A stretch of 64,000 bases of DNA from Alphaproteobacteria bacterium (GTDB lineage: Bacteria > Pseudomonadota > Alphaproteobacteria > Caulobacterales > Caulobacteraceae). Positions 40,824 to 51,340 of the stretch are shown one piece after another (within the stretch, counting starts at the first letter, position 1; the number at the start of each line of letters is the position of its first letter). The translations under genes were made by a program, and so were the position numbers. The notes under the pieces were generated by a model. That model saw only the letters and a list, made by a program, of their open reading frames with translations, had not been told where the DNA came from and made no database searches. The stretch covers positions 310,001 to 374,000 of the forward strand of contig JAHJOK010000075.1 in assembly GCA_018820205.1 (NCBI GenBank). The letters are read 5' to 3'.

Positions 40824-42044
40824 ATGGCCAAGATCAAGGTCGCCAATCCCATCGTGGACATCGACGGCGACGAGATGACCCGCATCATCTGGCAGTGGAT
40901 CAAGGACAAGCTGGTCTTCCCGTTCGTCGACGTCGAACTGGACTACTACGACCTGGGCATGGAGCACCGCGACGCCACCGACGACCAGGTGACGATCGAC
41001 GCCGCCCACGCGATCCAGAAGCACGGCGTCGGCGTCAAATGCGCCACCATCACCCCTGACGAGGCCCGCGTCGCCGAGTTCGGCCTGAAGAAGATGTGGA
41101 AGTCGCCGAACGGCACGATCCGCAACATCCTGGGCGGCGTGGTCTTCCGCGAGCCGATCATCTGCCAGAACGTGCCCCGTCTGGTGCCGGGCTGGACCCA
41201 GCCGATCGTGGTCGGCCGTCACGCCTTCGGCGACCAGTACAAGGCCACCGACTTCCTGATGCCCGGCAAGGGCACCCTGTCGATCAAGTTCGTCGGCGAC
41301 GACGGCGCCGTGATCGAGCACGAAGTCTATCAGTCGCCCGGCGCCGGCGTGGCGATGGGCATGTACAACCTGGACGCCTCGATCCGCGACTTCGCCCACG
41401 CCTCGTTCAGCTACGGTCTGGCGCGCAACTATCCGGTCTATCTGTCGACCAAGAACACGATCCTGAAAGCCTATGACGGCCGCTTCAAGGACCTGTTCCA
41501 GGAAATCTTCGACGCCGAGTACGCCGACAAGTTCAAGGCCGCCGGCCTGACCTATGAGCACCGTCTGATCGACGACATGGTGGCCGCGGCCATCAAATGG
41601 TCGGGCGGCTTCGTCTGGGCGTGCAAGAACTACGACGGCGACGTCCAGTCCGATATCGTGGCCCAGGGCTTCGGCTCGCTGGGTCTGATGACCTCGGTCC
41701 TGATGACGCCCGACGGCAAGGTGATGGAGACCGAGGCCGCCCACGGCACCGTGACCCGCCACTATCGCCAGCATCAAAAGGGCGAGGCCACCTCGACCAA
41801 CTCGATCGCCTCGATCTTCGCCTGGACGGCCGGGTTCAAGCACCGCGCCAAGCTGGACGACAACGCCGAGCTGATGACCTTCGCCGAGACCCTGGAAAAG
41901 GTCGTCGTCGACACCGTCGAAGCCGGCTTCATGACCAAGGATCTGGCGCTGCTGGTCGGCGATCAGCAGTCGTGGCTGACGACCGAGGGCTTCCTCGACA
42001 AGGTGGCCGAGAACCTGAAGACGGCTCTTCCAAACGCCGCCTGA
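40824..42044 (+). CDS. icd: NADP-dependent isocitrate dehydrogenase
   Basis: TCA-cycle enzyme converting isocitrate to 2-oxoglutarate with NADPH, 406 residues. It is the eukaryote-like homodimeric type common in alphaproteobacteria, as shown by [21 protein letters not shown] at the start, KSPNGTIRN (substrate-binding Ser/Asn), [22 protein letters not shown] and [15 protein letters not shown] (NADP region). The ATG at 40824 is chosen because conserved sequence begins there. Followed by a strong terminator. Confidence 0.97.
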   Translation: MAKIKVANPIVDIDGDEMTRIIWQWIKDKLVFPFVDVELDYYDLGMEHRDATDDQVTIDAAHAIQKHGVGVKCATITPDEARVAEFGLKKMWKSPNGTIRNILGGVVFREPIICQNVPRLVPGWTQPIVVGRHAFGDQYKATDFLMPGKGTLSIKFVGDDGAVIEHEVYQSPGAGVAMGMYNLDASIRDFAHASFSYGLARNYPVYLSTKNTILKAYDGRFKDLFQEIFDAEYADKFKAAGLTYEHRLIDDMVAAAIKWSGGFVWACKNYDGDVQSDIVAQGFGSLGLMTSVLMTPDGKVMETEAAHGTVTRHYRQHQKGEATSTNSIASIFAWTAGFKHRAKLDDNAELMTFAETLEKVVVDTVEAGFMTKDLALLVGDQQSWLTTEGFLDKVAENLKTALPNAA

Positions 42045-42078
42045 GCCAAACTGGGCCAACACGTTCCGAATCTTTCGA

Positions 42079-42111
42079 CCCCGCCGGAGCTTCTCCGGCG
42101 GGGTTTCGTTT
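42079..42111 (+). terminator. Rho-independent terminator of icd
   Basis: An 11-base-pair perfect stem (42079-42089 with 42093-42103), three-base loop CTT, then TTTCGTTT. It lies 35 bases after the icd stop. Confidence 0.88.
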
Positions 42112-42166
42112 GAGCCGGGGGCCGCGCCGTGCATTGATGCGTCGTCGGAGGAGGGGAGACCACCGA

Positions 42167-42763
42167 ATGAAGACCATTCTGGGCCGGCTTGTGCTGGCCG
42201 CCATCGCCCTGGCGGTGATCGCCTTTTTCGCCGCGCCCGCGGTGGCGTTCTTCGGCGTCCGGTCGGCGGCTCAATCCGACGACATCGTGGGGTTGCAGAG
42301 GCTGATCGATTTCGACGCCGTGCGCGCCTCGTTGCGTCCCCAGCTGTCGAACCGGCCCGAGGCCATGGCCCCGCCGCCGTCGTTCCTGAACGATCCGATC
42401 GGCGCGGTCCGGCGCCAGTTCGAGGATGCCGCGGCGCCGCAAGGGCCGAACCCCGACGCCTACCTGACGCCCGACGCTATCGACGGCCTGACCCGCGCCG
42501 AAGGTCGATACGCCGCCGTCCGGGTGGCCCGGCCCGGCACGGACGAGGCCTCGGCCCCCTGGCCCAAACCCGTTTACTGGAGCGTGAACCGCGCCCGCAT
42601 GGCGGTGACCGACGAGGGCGGCTCCGACACCGTCTTCACCTTCGAGCGCAGGGGCGCGTTCGAGTGGAAGCTGGTCCATATAGGCCTGCCGGAGGGAGCC
42701 ACGCCCGTGGCCGCGCCTGCCTCTGCGCCCCCGGCCGCCGCCCCGTCGGAGGCAAAACGATGA
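42167..42763 (+). CDS. DUF2939-like exported protein A
   Basis: 198-residue protein with an N-terminal hydrophobic anchor (MKTILGRLVLAAIALAVIAF) and a region VGLQRLIDFDAVRASLRPQL shared with the next gene. The C-terminus is Ala/Pro-rich. DUF2939 proteins are uncharacterised envelope proteins. A very strong ribosome binding site (GGAGGAGGGGAG) precedes the ATG, and the stop overlaps the start of the paralogue by ATGA. Confidence 0.75.
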   Translation: MKTILGRLVLAAIALAVIAFFAAPAVAFFGVRSAAQSDDIVGLQRLIDFDAVRASLRPQLSNRPEAMAPPPSFLNDPIGAVRRQFEDAAAPQGPNPDAYLTPDAIDGLTRAEGRYAAVRVARPGTDEASAPWPKPVYWSVNRARMAVTDEGGSDTVFTFERRGAFEWKLVHIGLPEGATPVAAPASAPPAAAPSEAKR

Positions 42764-43311
42764 AAGGTCTGGTCAAGGGGCTCGCGACCCTGGCGATCGG
42801 CGCGTTTCTGGCCGTCTATTTCGGCAGTCCCCTCCTGGCGGTGAACAATCTGGTATCGGCGGCAAAAGCCGGCGACGAGGCGGCGCTGGAACGGCTGGTC
42901 GACTTCCCCGCCTTTCGCGACAGTCTGAAGGACGAACTGACCGCCCGGCTGATGGCCGAAGCCCAGGCCGATCCAGATCTCCGCAACAGCGCCTTGGGCG
43001 GTCTGGGCATGATGCTGGGTCCTATGCTGGTCGGCGGGGCCGTGGACGCCCTGGTCAACGCGCCTACGATCGCGTCGATGGTCCGCAACGCCGAAACGCC
43101 CGACCCGATGGACGTCGATGAGGCCCGCTCGCCCGAGCCCGAGACGGCCGACAAGGACATCCGCCAGTCCTATGCCTATCGTGACCTGAACACCTTCGTC
43201 CTGGGCCTGACGGACCCGGATACTCCGGATGAGACGCTGAAATTGCTTCTCACGCGCCACGGCCTGTTCGGCTGGAAACTGTCAGGCGTGGATTTGCCCG
43301 AAAAGACCTGA
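42760..43311 (+). CDS. DUF2939-like exported protein B
   Basis: 183-residue paralogue of the preceding protein: MKGLVKGLATLAIGAFLAVYF anchor, then DEAALERLVDFPAFRDSLKDEL matching the equivalent stretch of A, then a Gly-rich hydrophobic part (LGGLGMMLGPMLVGGAVDAL). Tandem duplication with divergence. Function unknown. Followed by a hairpin between the convergent genes. Confidence 0.78.
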   Translation: MKGLVKGLATLAIGAFLAVYFGSPLLAVNNLVSAAKAGDEAALERLVDFPAFRDSLKDELTARLMAEAQADPDLRNSALGGLGMMLGPMLVGGAVDALVNAPTIASMVRNAETPDPMDVDEARSPEPETADKDIRQSYAYRDLNTFVLGLTDPDTPDETLKLLLTRHGLFGWKLSGVDLPEKT

Positions 43312-43313
43312 CC

Positions 43314-43348
43314 GTCTCCTCCCTGTCACGCAGCGACGGGGAGGAGAC
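43314..43348. terminator. Hairpin between convergent genes
   Basis: A 14-base-pair stem (43314-43327 with 43335-43348, one G-T pair) and loop ACGCAGC. No long T run on the plus side. It sits between the DUF2939-like and DUF885 genes and could end both transcripts. Confidence 0.5.
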
Positions 43349-43350
43349 AT

Positions 43351-45141
43351 CTACCTTCCGGCCTGCCCCTCGATCCACGCATCCATGCGTCGGTCCAGCA
43401 GGTCCAGCGGCAGCGGCCCATCGACCAGCAGGGCGTCGTGGAAGTCGCGCACGTTGAACCGCTCGCCCAGCGTCTGCTCCGCCCGCGTACGGATGGCGCG
43501 CAGGCGGATCTCGCCGATCTTGTAGGCCAGGGCCTGACCCGGCCAGCCGATATAGCGTTGCAGCTCCGTCTCGATATTGTGCGGCGACAGGGCCGAGTTG
43601 TCGGTGAAACAGGCGCGCGCCTGTTCGAGGGTCCAGCCCATCCAGTGCATCCCCGTGTCGGCCACCAGACGACACGCCCGCCACATCTCGTACGACAGCC
43701 GCCCGAACCGTTCCTCGGGCGTGCGATAGAAGCCCATCTCCTCGCCCAGGTATTCGGAATACAGGCCCCATCCCTCGGTGAAGGCGGTGACGCCCGCGCT
43801 GCGTCGGAACGCAGGGCCTTCGGCCGCCTCCTGCGCCAGGGCGATCTGGATGTGGTGGCCGGGTACTGCTTCGTGCAGCGTCAGGGCGGGCAGTTCGTAC
43901 AGGGGGCGCTGATCCAGCCGCCCGGTGTTGACGATGTATCCGCCCGGAACGCCCTCGGCCAGCGAACCGCCGTTGTAGCGCCCGGTCGTATAGTTGTCCT
44001 CGATCTCCAGCGGCACCGGCCGGACGTTGTAGGTCAGGCGCGGCAGGGTCCGGAACAGAGCGGGCAGGCCGCCGTCGGCCCGTTTGGCCATCTCCGACGC
44101 CTTCTCCACCATGTCCTCGCGCGAGGTCGCATAAAACTGCGGGTCGGTGCGCAGATGGTTCAGGAAACCGGCGAAATCCCCGGTCCAGCCCGAGGCCCGC
44201 ATCTCGACATCCATCCGGGCCCGGATGCGGGCGACCTCGTCCACGCCGATCTGATGGATCTGGTCCGGCGTCAGGTCGGTGGTGGTATAGCGCCGCGCCT
44301 CGAAGGCATAGAATTCGCGCCCTCCGGGCCGCGAGCCGATGCCCACCTCGGCGGGGGCTGTGGGCCCGTATTCGTCCTGAAGGAAAGCGACCCAGGCCTG
44401 GCGACGCGGTGCGATCTGGGCGGCCACGATGGCGGCGGCGCGGGCGCGAAGCGCGGCCTGATCCGCCGCCGGGATGCTGGCGGGCAGGGCGGCCAGAGGC
44501 CGCAGCAGGGGGTCCGTCTCGGGCGTGAAGGCCGCCTCGTTGCGCGCAATGGCGAGGGCGCTTTCGATCACCGATTTGGGCTGCACGAAGCCGGTGTCCA
44601 GACCCCGCCGCGCATCGGCCAGACCCGCGTCATACCAGGCCGACAACCCTTCCAGTCGCGCCAGCCAGGCCTCGGCGTCGGCCCCGCTGGTGATCCGCGT
44701 GCCGGACGCCAGATAGCCCGCGCTCTGGCCCACGCCGCCTTCTGAGTTGAACGACAGCCGCCCGCCGTCCAGCCCGATCGACTCGATCGACCGGTCGATG
44801 ATGATGGTCAGGAAGTCGCGGTTCAGGGCGTCATTGGACGACAGGCTGTCGCCGTCGATGGCCGCCAGCCGCCTCTTGAAGATCGTCAGTGGTTCGACCC
44901 GCGCCAGCTCGGCCGCGCGCGACCGGTCCGACAGTCGCGCCTTGGCCGACTGATCCCCCTCACGCGCCGCCTGGACGGGATTCAGGCTCAGCTGCCAGGC
45001 GTCATAGTCGGCGATGATCGAGGCCAGTGCCGGGCTCTCGGCAGTCGCGGCCGGAGGGGTCGGCGGGGTCTGGGCGGCGGCGGGGATGGCCGTTGCGGAG
45101 AGAAGCAGACCGGCGACTGCGGCGACGACGAAGCGATTCAT
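43351..45141 (-). CDS. DUF885-family peptidase-like protein 2
   Basis: 596-residue exported protein; the Sec signal MNRFVVAAVAGLLLSATAIPAAAQ is followed by a Pro/Thr-rich linker. The zinc-type motif HEAVPGHHIQIALAQ and TEGWGLYSEYLGEEMGFY define the DUF885 family. It is a distant paralogue of the protein at 36446-38245, which has HEAAPGH and a Tat-like instead of Sec-like signal. The ATG at 45141 is set by the signal peptide; the frame is open further upstream through an intergenic repeat only. Confidence 0.9.
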   Translation of the reverse strand: MNRFVVAAVAGLLLSATAIPAAAQTPPTPPAATAESPALASIIADYDAWQLSLNPVQAAREGDQSAKARLSDRSRAAELARVEPLTIFKRRLAAIDGDSLSSNDALNRDFLTIIIDRSIESIGLDGGRLSFNSEGGVGQSAGYLASGTRITSGADAEAWLARLEGLSAWYDAGLADARRGLDTGFVQPKSVIESALAIARNEAAFTPETDPLLRPLAALPASIPAADQAALRARAAAIVAAQIAPRRQAWVAFLQDEYGPTAPAEVGIGSRPGGREFYAFEARRYTTTDLTPDQIHQIGVDEVARIRARMDVEMRASGWTGDFAGFLNHLRTDPQFYATSREDMVEKASEMAKRADGGLPALFRTLPRLTYNVRPVPLEIEDNYTTGRYNGGSLAEGVPGGYIVNTGRLDQRPLYELPALTLHEAVPGHHIQIALAQEAAEGPAFRRSAGVTAFTEGWGLYSEYLGEEMGFYRTPEERFGRLSYEMWRACRLVADTGMHWMGWTLEQARACFTDNSALSPHNIETELQRYIGWPGQALAYKIGEIRLRAIRTRAEQTLGERFNVRDFHDALLVDGPLPLDLLDRRMDAWIEGQAGR

Positions 45142-45208
45142 AAGCGACCCCCGAAACAAGGGCGGCATGGGGGAGGAAGAGGGGCGGGAGGTCAATGGGG
45201 CAAGCTCC

Positions 45209-45231
45209 CCTTCTCCCCTTGCGGGAGAAGG
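45209..45231. repeat. Intergenic hairpin repeat, copy 1
   Basis: CCTTCTCCC-CTTGC-GGGAGAAGG, a perfect 9-base-pair stem followed by GTGGCAGC...GATGAGGGG. This is the common dispersed intergenic palindrome seen in many proteobacteria. Copy 2 lies 134 bases downstream in inverted orientation. Confidence 0.75.
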
Positions 45232-45364
45232 TGGCAGCAGAAAGCTGCCCGATGAGGGGTCAAACCGCCGGGCGGGGTGGACCGTCCGGGTGCCAGTCGG
45301 TGAGGCCGGTGTGACCCCTCGCCCGATCGCGCAAGGACGATCGCTTCGCTCTCGCGCGCGAGCG

Positions 45365-45387
45365 CCCTCTCCCGCAAGGGGAGAGGG
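45365..45387. repeat. Intergenic hairpin repeat, copy 2 (inverted)
   Basis: CCCTCTCCC-GCAAG-GGGAGAGGG, the inverse of copy 1 with small changes. Seven bases from the end of alaS, so it may serve as its terminator. Confidence 0.7.
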
Positions 45388-45394
45388 GCTGTGA

Positions 45395-48055
45395 CTACTG
45401 CGCCAGCGCCGTCCGCACGGCCGCGAGGCCTTCCTCGGCTTTCGACCCATCAGGCGCGCCGCCCTGGGCGAAGTCAGCCTTGCCGCCGGCGCCCTGTCCG
45501 CCCATGGCGATGACCGCCGCACGGGCCAGATCGGCCGCGTTGACTCGATCGGTGACGTCGGACGTCGCGGCCACGGTGACCGCCGCCTTGCCCTCGACGA
45601 CGCCGATCAGGGCGACCACGCCCGAACCTACTTGCTTCCTGAAATCCTCGGCCACGCCGCGCAGACCCTTGCCGTCCACGCCGTCCAGAACGCGGGCGAT
45701 CAGCTTGATGCCGTTGATTTCCTCGGGCGCCGTCTGGGCCGCGCCGCCGCCACCCAGCGCCAGTTGCTTCTTCAGCTCCGCGACCTGTTTTTCCAGCGCC
45801 TTGCGTTCGACGGTCAGGGCCTCGACCCGCGCCGGGACGTCCAGCGGCTGGACCTTGAAGCTCTGCGCCAGCGATTTCGCCACGCCCGCCTGGGCCAGCA
45901 GATATTGACGCGCCGCCTCTCCGGTCAGGGCCTCGACCCGGCGGATGCCGGCGGCGATGCCGGTCTCGCCCGTGATCTTGAACAGGGCGATGTCGCCGGT
46001 GCGGGCCACATGGGTGCCGCCGCACAGTTCGACCGAATAGGGTTTGTCGTCGACCAGCGAACGGCCCAGCGTCAGCACGCGGACCTCGTCGCCGTATTTC
46101 TCGCCGAACAGGGCCACGGCGCCCGCCTCGATGGCGGCGTCGGGGGCCATCAGCTCGGTGGTCGCGGGCAGGTTCTGGCGGATGACCGCGTTCACCTCGG
46201 CCTCGATCCGGTTCAGTTCGTCCTCGGTGACGGGGGCGTTGTGGCTGAAGTCGAAACGCATCCGTTCGGCATCGACCAGCTGGCCCTTTTGCGCGACGTG
46301 CGGGCCCAGCACATTCTTCAGCGCGGCGTGGACCAGGTGGGCCGCCGAGTGGTTGGCGCGGGTCGTCACGCGAGCGTCGGCCCCGGCGCGCAGTTGCACG
46401 CGCGTGCCGATCGACAGGGCGCCCGACGTGACCTCGATCTTGTGCGCATACAGGTCGCCGGCGTGTTTTTGCACGTCCAGGACCGTACCGGCGCCCTGCT
46501 GGCCGCTGGCGTCGGTCCATTCGACCTCGCCGCGATCCCCGGCCTGACCGCCGCCCTCGCCATAGAAGGGCGTCTGGTCGAACAGCACCTCGGCGGTTTC
46601 GCCGGGGTTCAGGTCGTCGACCGACTGGCCCTCGGCGACGATGGCCAGGACCTCGCCCGACCCCTCGACGGCGTCATAGCCGGTGAAGACGGTGGGGCCG
46701 AGGCGGTCGCGCAGCGCCAGCCATTCCCCGGCCGAGGCGGTCTGGCCCGAGCCGGTCCAGTGTTCGCGGCTGCGGGTCTTCTGTTCCTGCATCGCCGCGT
46801 CGAAGGCGTCGGTGTCGACGGTGAAGCCGCGACGCCGGGCCTCGTCCTGGGTCAGGTCCAGCGGGAAGCCATAGGTGTCGTACAGGGTGAAGGCCGTCTG
46901 GCCCGACAGCACGCCGCCCTCGGTCAGATCGCGCGCGGCGTCTTCCAGCAGGCCCATGCCGCGTCCCAGGGTGGTGCGGAAACGGATTTCCTCCTGTTTC
47001 AGCGTGTCCTCGATGGAGGCCTGGGCGCGCTTGAGTTCGGGATAGGCCTCGCCCATCTCGGCCACCAGCGTCGGCACCAGTTTGTGCATCAGCGGATCGG
47101 CGGCGCCCAGCAGGTGGGCGTGGCGCATGGCCCGGCGCATGATCCGGCGCAGCACATAGCCGCGGCCTTCGTTGGACGGCGTCACACCGTCCGCGATCAG
47201 GAATGATGACGACCGCAGATGGTCGGCGATGACCCGGTGCGACGGGGCGCGGTCGCCCTCGGCCGCGATGCCGGTCGCCTGTTCGGACGCCGCGATCAGG
47301 GTCTTGAACAGGTCGGTCTCATAGTTGGAATGCACGCCTTGCAGGACGGCCGCGACGCGTTCCAGACCCATGCCGGTGTCGATCGACGGCTTGGGCAACA
47401 GCTCGCGCGAACCGTCGGCCTGCTGGTCGAACTGCATGAAGACCAGGTTCCAGATCTCGACCCAGCGGTCGCCGTCTTCCTCGGGCGTTCCGGGCGGGCC
47501 GCCCCAGATGTGGTCACCGTGATCATAGAAGATCTCGGTGCAGGGACCGCACGGGCCGGTGTCGCCCATCGACCAGAAATTGTCGGACCCGGCGATGCGG
47601 GTGATGCGGCTTTCAGGCAGGCCGGCGATCTTTTTCCACAGGTCCATCGCCTCGTCGTCGTCGACATAGACGGTGGCCATCAGGCGATCCTTGGGGATGC
47701 CGAATTCCTTGGTGATCAGGTTCCAGGCGGACTCGATCGCATGTTCCTTGAAGTAATCGCCGAACGAGAAATTCCCCATCATCTCGAAGAAGGTGTGGTG
47801 GCGGGCCGTATAGCCGACGTTGTCCAGGTCGTTGTGTTTGCCCCCTGCGCGCACGCATTTCTGGGCGCTGGTGGCGCGCGAATAGGGGCGTTTTTCCTGA
47901 CCCGTGAAGACGTTCTTGAACGGCACCATGCCCGCGTTGACGAACAACAGCGTCGGATCGTTCTGCGGCACCAGTGGCGCGGACTGGACCTTTTCGTGGC
48001 CATCGGCCGCGAAGCTGTCGAGGAAGGTCGAACGGATCTGTTTCAGGCTGGACAT
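45395..48055 (-). CDS. alaS: Alanyl-tRNA synthetase
   Basis: Charges tRNA-Ala; 886 residues, normal length. Motifs are [17 protein letters not shown] and [20 protein letters not shown] in the aminoacylation core, [12 protein letters not shown] and [12 protein letters not shown] for the editing-domain zinc site, and the C-terminal DHHA1-type region ending in a Gly-rich [13 protein letters not shown]. The ATG at 48055 ([15 protein letters not shown]) is chosen because conserved sequence begins there; the frame is open to 48169. Same strand as recA, with a terminator between. Confidence 0.97.
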   Translation of the reverse strand: MSSLKQIRSTFLDSFAADGHEKVQSAPLVPQNDPTLLFVNAGMVPFKNVFTGQEKRPYSRATSAQKCVRAGGKHNDLDNVGYTARHHTFFEMMGNFSFGDYFKEHAIESAWNLITKEFGIPKDRLMATVYVDDDEAMDLWKKIAGLPESRITRIAGSDNFWSMGDTGPCGPCTEIFYDHGDHIWGGPPGTPEEDGDRWVEIWNLVFMQFDQQADGSRELLPKPSIDTGMGLERVAAVLQGVHSNYETDLFKTLIAASEQATGIAAEGDRAPSHRVIADHLRSSSFLIADGVTPSNEGRGYVLRRIMRRAMRHAHLLGAADPLMHKLVPTLVAEMGEAYPELKRAQASIEDTLKQEEIRFRTTLGRGMGLLEDAARDLTEGGVLSGQTAFTLYDTYGFPLDLTQDEARRRGFTVDTDAFDAAMQEQKTRSREHWTGSGQTASAGEWLALRDRLGPTVFTGYDAVEGSGEVLAIVAEGQSVDDLNPGETAEVLFDQTPFYGEGGGQAGDRGEVEWTDASGQQGAGTVLDVQKHAGDLYAHKIEVTSGALSIGTRVQLRAGADARVTTRANHSAAHLVHAALKNVLGPHVAQKGQLVDAERMRFDFSHNAPVTEDELNRIEAEVNAVIRQNLPATTELMAPDAAIEAGAVALFGEKYGDEVRVLTLGRSLVDDKPYSVELCGGTHVARTGDIALFKITGETGIAAGIRRVEALTGEAARQYLLAQAGVAKSLAQSFKVQPLDVPARVEALTVERKALEKQVAELKKQLALGGGGAAQTAPEEINGIKLIARVLDGVDGKGLRGVAEDFRKQVGSGVVALIGVVEGKAAVTVAATSDVTDRVNAADLARAAVIAMGGQGAGGKADFAQGGAPDGSKAEEGLAAVRTALAQ

Positions 48056-48172
48056 GTCGATATCGGCTTCAGGCGGGAGGCGGGATGGAGAAGGGGCCTC
48101 ATATAGGGGTTTAGCGCCCAATGCATCAGCCAGCGGTCGGCGGTGGGCGGCCTGCATGCCCGTTCGCAAGGT

Positions 48173-48201
48173 AAGAAGACCGCCCGGGTTGCCCCGGGCG
48201 G
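48173..48201 (-). terminator. Terminator between recA and alaS
   Basis: On the minus strand a 9-base-pair stem CCGCCCGGG/CCCGGGCGG with a GCAA tetraloop, followed by TCTTCTT. It is downstream of recA and upstream of alaS, so it ends recA transcription or acts as an attenuator for alaS. Confidence 0.75.
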
Positions 48202-48206
48202 TCCCG

Positions 48207-48267
48207 CTCCGCCCGGCCCGATCCCCGCGGGGGTCGGCGGCGGGTCGCAGGGACCAGCCGGGCGGAG
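48207..48267. repeat. Long inverted repeat in the recA-alaS gap
   Basis: The arms CTCCGCCCGGC (48207-48217) and GCCGGGCGGAG (48257-48267) are perfect complements, enclosing a smaller CCCCGCGGGG stem. Together with the terminator next to it, this fills the 283-base gap between recA and alaS; nothing else was seen there. Confidence 0.6.
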
Positions 48268-48338
48268 TGTCGGTTTCACGTCTGAAGCGCAGAGGCGATT
48301 CAGCGTGTTTTTAGTGCGGATCGTCTGGAATCGTCAGG

Positions 48339-49442
48339 TCAACCTTCCAGATCCTGCCCCTCATCAGGCTCGGGCGTGCCCAGAAGTTCGTCGGCGATCT
48401 TGTTGGTCGAGGCGCGCACGGCCTTTTCGATGGCGTCGGCCATGTCGGGATTGGCCTTCAGGAAGTTGCGCACGTTCTCGCGGCCCTGGCCGATGCGGGT
48501 CGAGTCATAGCTGAACCAGGAGCCGGACTTCTCGATGATGCCGGCCTTGACCCCCAGGTCGATGATCTCGCCCAGTTTGGAGATACCCTCGCCGTACATG
48601 ATGTCGAAGATGACCTCGCGGAACGGCGGGGCGACCTTGTTCTTGACCACCTTGACGCGGGTCGTGTTGCCCACGACCTCGTCGCGGTCCTTGATGGCGC
48701 CGGTGCGGCGGATGTCCAGACGGACCGAGGCATAGAATTTCAAGGCATTGCCGCCCGTGGTCGTCTCGGGCGAGCCATACATCACGCCGATCTTGTGCCG
48801 GATCTGATTGATGAACAGCACGATGCAGTTGGATTTGGAGATGGAGCCGGTCAGCTTGCGCAGCGCCTGGCTCATCAACCGGGCCTGAAGACCGGGCAGG
48901 CTGTCGCCCATCTCGCCCTCGATCTCTGCGCGTGGGGTCAGGGCGGCGACCGAATCGATCACCACGATGTCCACGGCCCCGGAACGCACCAGGGTGTCGA
49001 CGATCTCCAGCGCTTGTTCACCCGTGTCGGGCTGCGACACCAGCAGGTCGTCCAGATTGACGCCCAGCTTCTGGGCATAGCCGGGGTCCAGCGCGTGTTC
49101 GGCGTCGACGAAGGCTGCGGTGCCGCCCGACTTCTGGATTTCGGCCACCGTATGCAGGGCCAGGGTCGTCTTGCCCGAGGATTCAGGGCCGAACACCTCG
49201 ATCACCCGCCCGCGCGGCAGGCCGCCGATGCCCAGCGCCATGTCCAGGCCCAGCGATCCGGTGGACACAGAGGGGATGACGTCGGCCACGCCCCCCTTGC
49301 CCAGTTTCATGACCGAGCCCTTGCCAAAGGCCCGGTCGATCTGTGCGATCGCCGCCTCCAGCGCGCGCTGCTTGTCGCCGTCGTCCTTGCCTACCAATTT
49401 CAATGCTGCCTGCGATGCCACCTTGCCACTCTCCCTTGCCAT
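48339..49442 (-). CDS. recA: Recombinase A
   Basis: DNA strand-exchange and SOS co-protease protein, 367 residues. The Walker A GPESSGKT, the [10 protein letters not shown] (Walker B) and the long [25 protein letters not shown] stretch are typical. The ATG at 49442 ([11 protein letters not shown]) is chosen from family length; the open frame extends to 49559 without family sequence. In the upstream gap I see GTTC-N6-GAAC at 49563-49576, but not the alphaproteobacterial SOS box GTTC-N7-GTTC. Confidence 0.97.
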   Translation of the reverse strand: MARESGKVASQAALKLVGKDDGDKQRALEAAIAQIDRAFGKGSVMKLGKGGVADVIPSVSTGSLGLDMALGIGGLPRGRVIEVFGPESSGKTTLALHTVAEIQKSGGTAAFVDAEHALDPGYAQKLGVNLDDLLVSQPDTGEQALEIVDTLVRSGAVDIVVIDSVAALTPRAEIEGEMGDSLPGLQARLMSQALRKLTGSISKSNCIVLFINQIRHKIGVMYGSPETTTGGNALKFYASVRLDIRRTGAIKDRDEVVGNTTRVKVVKNKVAPPFREVIFDIMYGEGISKLGEIIDLGVKAGIIEKSGSWFSYDSTRIGQGRENVRNFLKANPDMADAIEKAVRASTNKIADELLGTPEPDEGQDLEG

Positions 49443-49562
49443 GATTCCCGAATAAGCCTTGCCCCGGAGGACTTTGGGGGAGAGGCCCGCCTTCGGTCCG
49501 ATGACCGTGACCCGCTCCCTGTGAGCCGGACTATGTGCACGGTTTGTTCCGGTTGCCAATAT

Positions 49563-49576
49563 GTTCTTTTCGGAAC
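49563..49576. promoter_or_regulatory. Inverted GTTC-N6-GAAC element upstream of recA
   Basis: GTTCTTTTCGGAAC, a palindrome about 120 bases upstream of the recA start, with another GTTC at 49546. It has SOS-like half-sites but the wrong arrangement for the known alphaproteobacterial LexA box. Weak evidence. Confidence 0.25.
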
Positions 49577-49614
49577 GTCCGGACGGCAGCGGGAGATGCG
49601 TCCGTTTCTGACGC

Positions 49615-50433
49615 CTATTCCTTCAGATGCGCGTCCAGCAGCGTGTACCAGGTGTTCGTCAACCGCTCGAACTCGGCCGGGCATTGCTCAGCGCGCTCGG
49701 GCGTCAGCCATTCGTCTTCCAGCAGGCTGGCGTACTGATCGGTGTCGGAGCCGTAAACGAGGCAGGTCAGGGTGTAGTAGCGCTGCTGGCTCAGCGAATG
49801 TTCGTCGGCGAAATCGCTTTCTTCCAGGTCTCCGGCTTCGTCGGGATCGGTGTAGAAGCTCAACGCCCCGGCGATGGCCGATTCCTCGCCCTCGTCGTCG
49901 TCGATCAGCCACCAGGCGGCCAGACTGTCGGCCGCGTCCTCCTCGCGACCGGTGAAGGGGATCTCCAGGACGTCGATCAGGGCGTGGCCGACCTCGTGGA
50001 AGACGGTGAACAGGAAGGATCCGCTGACAGCGTCCTCGATCTCGTCCTCGGTGTCGAAATAGGCGGCGAAGATGTCGCGTTCGCCCTCGAACATCTCGAT
50101 GCAGATCTGGATCTCGCGATCCTCGGGAATGTAATAGGCGTTGTTCTCGCCGCATTCGGCGAAGCGCAGACCGATGTCGGTCGGCAGGATCAGACTGTCG
50201 TTCAGGACCTCGGCGACATCCTCCAGCCAGCGTTCTTCGGAGAGTTGCCCGGCCAGTTCCACATAGTCGTCGCTGGTCAGTTCGGCCGGGCGGACCACGA
50301 AATCGCCGACGTCGCCCGTTGCCGTCGGTGTTCCCACCTCCGTCCAGTCCGAGCAGCCGGTCGTGAACAGGGCGGCCGCGACGACGACGAACGTCAGGGC
50401 GCGCAGCGCGGCGGCGGCGTTCGATGTCGGCAT
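49615..50433 (-). CDS. Lipoprotein, DUF4344-type putative metallopeptidase
   Basis: 272-residue protein, probably a lipoprotein (LFTTGCSDW). It carries HEVGH ([15 protein letters not shown], about residues 145-149) followed by a conserved acidic stretch [14 protein letters not shown] that can supply the third zinc ligand. This is the DUF4344 pattern. Very acidic overall. Role unknown; likely periplasmic. Confidence 0.82.
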   Translation of the reverse strand: MPTSNAAAALRALTFVVVAAALFTTGCSDWTEVGTPTATGDVGDFVVRPAELTSDDYVELAGQLSEERWLEDVAEVLNDSLILPTDIGLRFAECGENNAYYIPEDREIQICIEMFEGERDIFAAYFDTEDEIEDAVSGSFLFTVFHEVGHALIDVLEIPFTGREEDAADSLAAWWLIDDDEGEESAIAGALSFYTDPDEAGDLEESDFADEHSLSQQRYYTLTCLVYGSDTDQYASLLEDEWLTPERAEQCPAEFERLTNTWYTLLDAHLKE

Positions 50434-50509
50434 TGTCCAGTCCCCCAGCCGGGCACTGTAGCGTGCATCGCCGCCGGGCCAACGCCCTGTCGCGCGTCGT
50501 CAGACCCTG

Positions 50510-51277
50510 TCAGGCCGGGTCTTTCGCGGCCTTCAGAATGGGCCCGCCGTCCGGCGCCTGGACCAGGACGGCGGTTAGCAGGCCGGGACGGCTGGGCGCG
50601 GGCAGAGCGAATCCGCGCGCCTCGCCGCCCGACCATGCGCCCAGCCTGACCAGATCGCGGACGACCGAGGCGTGGGGCAGGGTGCGGCCGCCGTTCTCGC
50701 CGCGTTCGACGGGGACGGCGATCGGTCGAGGCTCGTAGCGCACCAGCCAGACGTCGGCGGGCCGGGCCGGCGCCGACCCGCCCGCCAGGCCGACGCCGTT
50801 GTCGCGAAACTCGATCTGCAGGGTCGAGGCCGGACGATGACGCGCGATCAGGTCCTCGATCTGCGACAGGCGCTGACCGACGACGTGGCTGCGTCCGTCG
50901 ACCACGACCTGGGGCGTCCAGACATTGTCGGTGCCCAGCCCCTGCTGATAGTCGCGCTGGCGCCCGGTGAAGGCGGGTTTGGCGAAGGTGTCCGGCCAGC
51001 CCAGATCGTCCCAGTAGGTGACGTTGAAGCTCAGTGTCAGGACGCCCGGCCGCTGCGACAGCGTCGCCAGATTGGCGTTGGCGGGCGGGCACGAACTGCA
51101 GCCCTGGCTGGTGAACAGCTCGACCACGGTCAGGTCGTCAGCGGGGGCTGGGGCGGCTTGGGCCGGGCGCGCCGAGCCGTGTGCGGCGATGATCGCGCCG
51201 GCGACGACGCCGACGCTGGCGAACAGGATCAGGCGGCGGCGAACGTCGGACGACAGGCGTTGGACGGCGGATGGCAT
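50510..51277 (-). CDS. DUF1223 thioredoxin-fold secreted protein
   Basis: 255-residue exported protein. After an N-terminal hydrophobic segment (about 17-42) comes VVELFTSQGCSSCPPANANLATL, the CxxC-containing signature of DUF1223, and later TPQVVVDGRSHVVG. Thioredoxin-like fold with an unknown substrate. No redox partner nearby. Confidence 0.87.
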   Translation of the reverse strand: MPSAVQRLSSDVRRRLILFASVGVVAGAIIAAHGSARPAQAAPAPADDLTVVELFTSQGCSSCPPANANLATLSQRPGVLTLSFNVTYWDDLGWPDTFAKPAFTGRQRDYQQGLGTDNVWTPQVVVDGRSHVVGQRLSQIEDLIARHRPASTLQIEFRDNGVGLAGGSAPARPADVWLVRYEPRPIAVPVERGENGGRTLPHASVVRDLVRLGAWSGGEARGFALPAPSRPGLLTAVLVQAPDGGPILKAAKDPA

Positions 51278-51340
51278 GGGCGTGCTCCGTGGGGCGGCTA
51301 TGACGGCGACTTCGTCGCCCGACCCTCGTCGGTTACGCGC

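Noticed and set aside
45204-45394. CRISPR-like array
   Set aside because: Only two inverted hairpin copies and no regular spacers.
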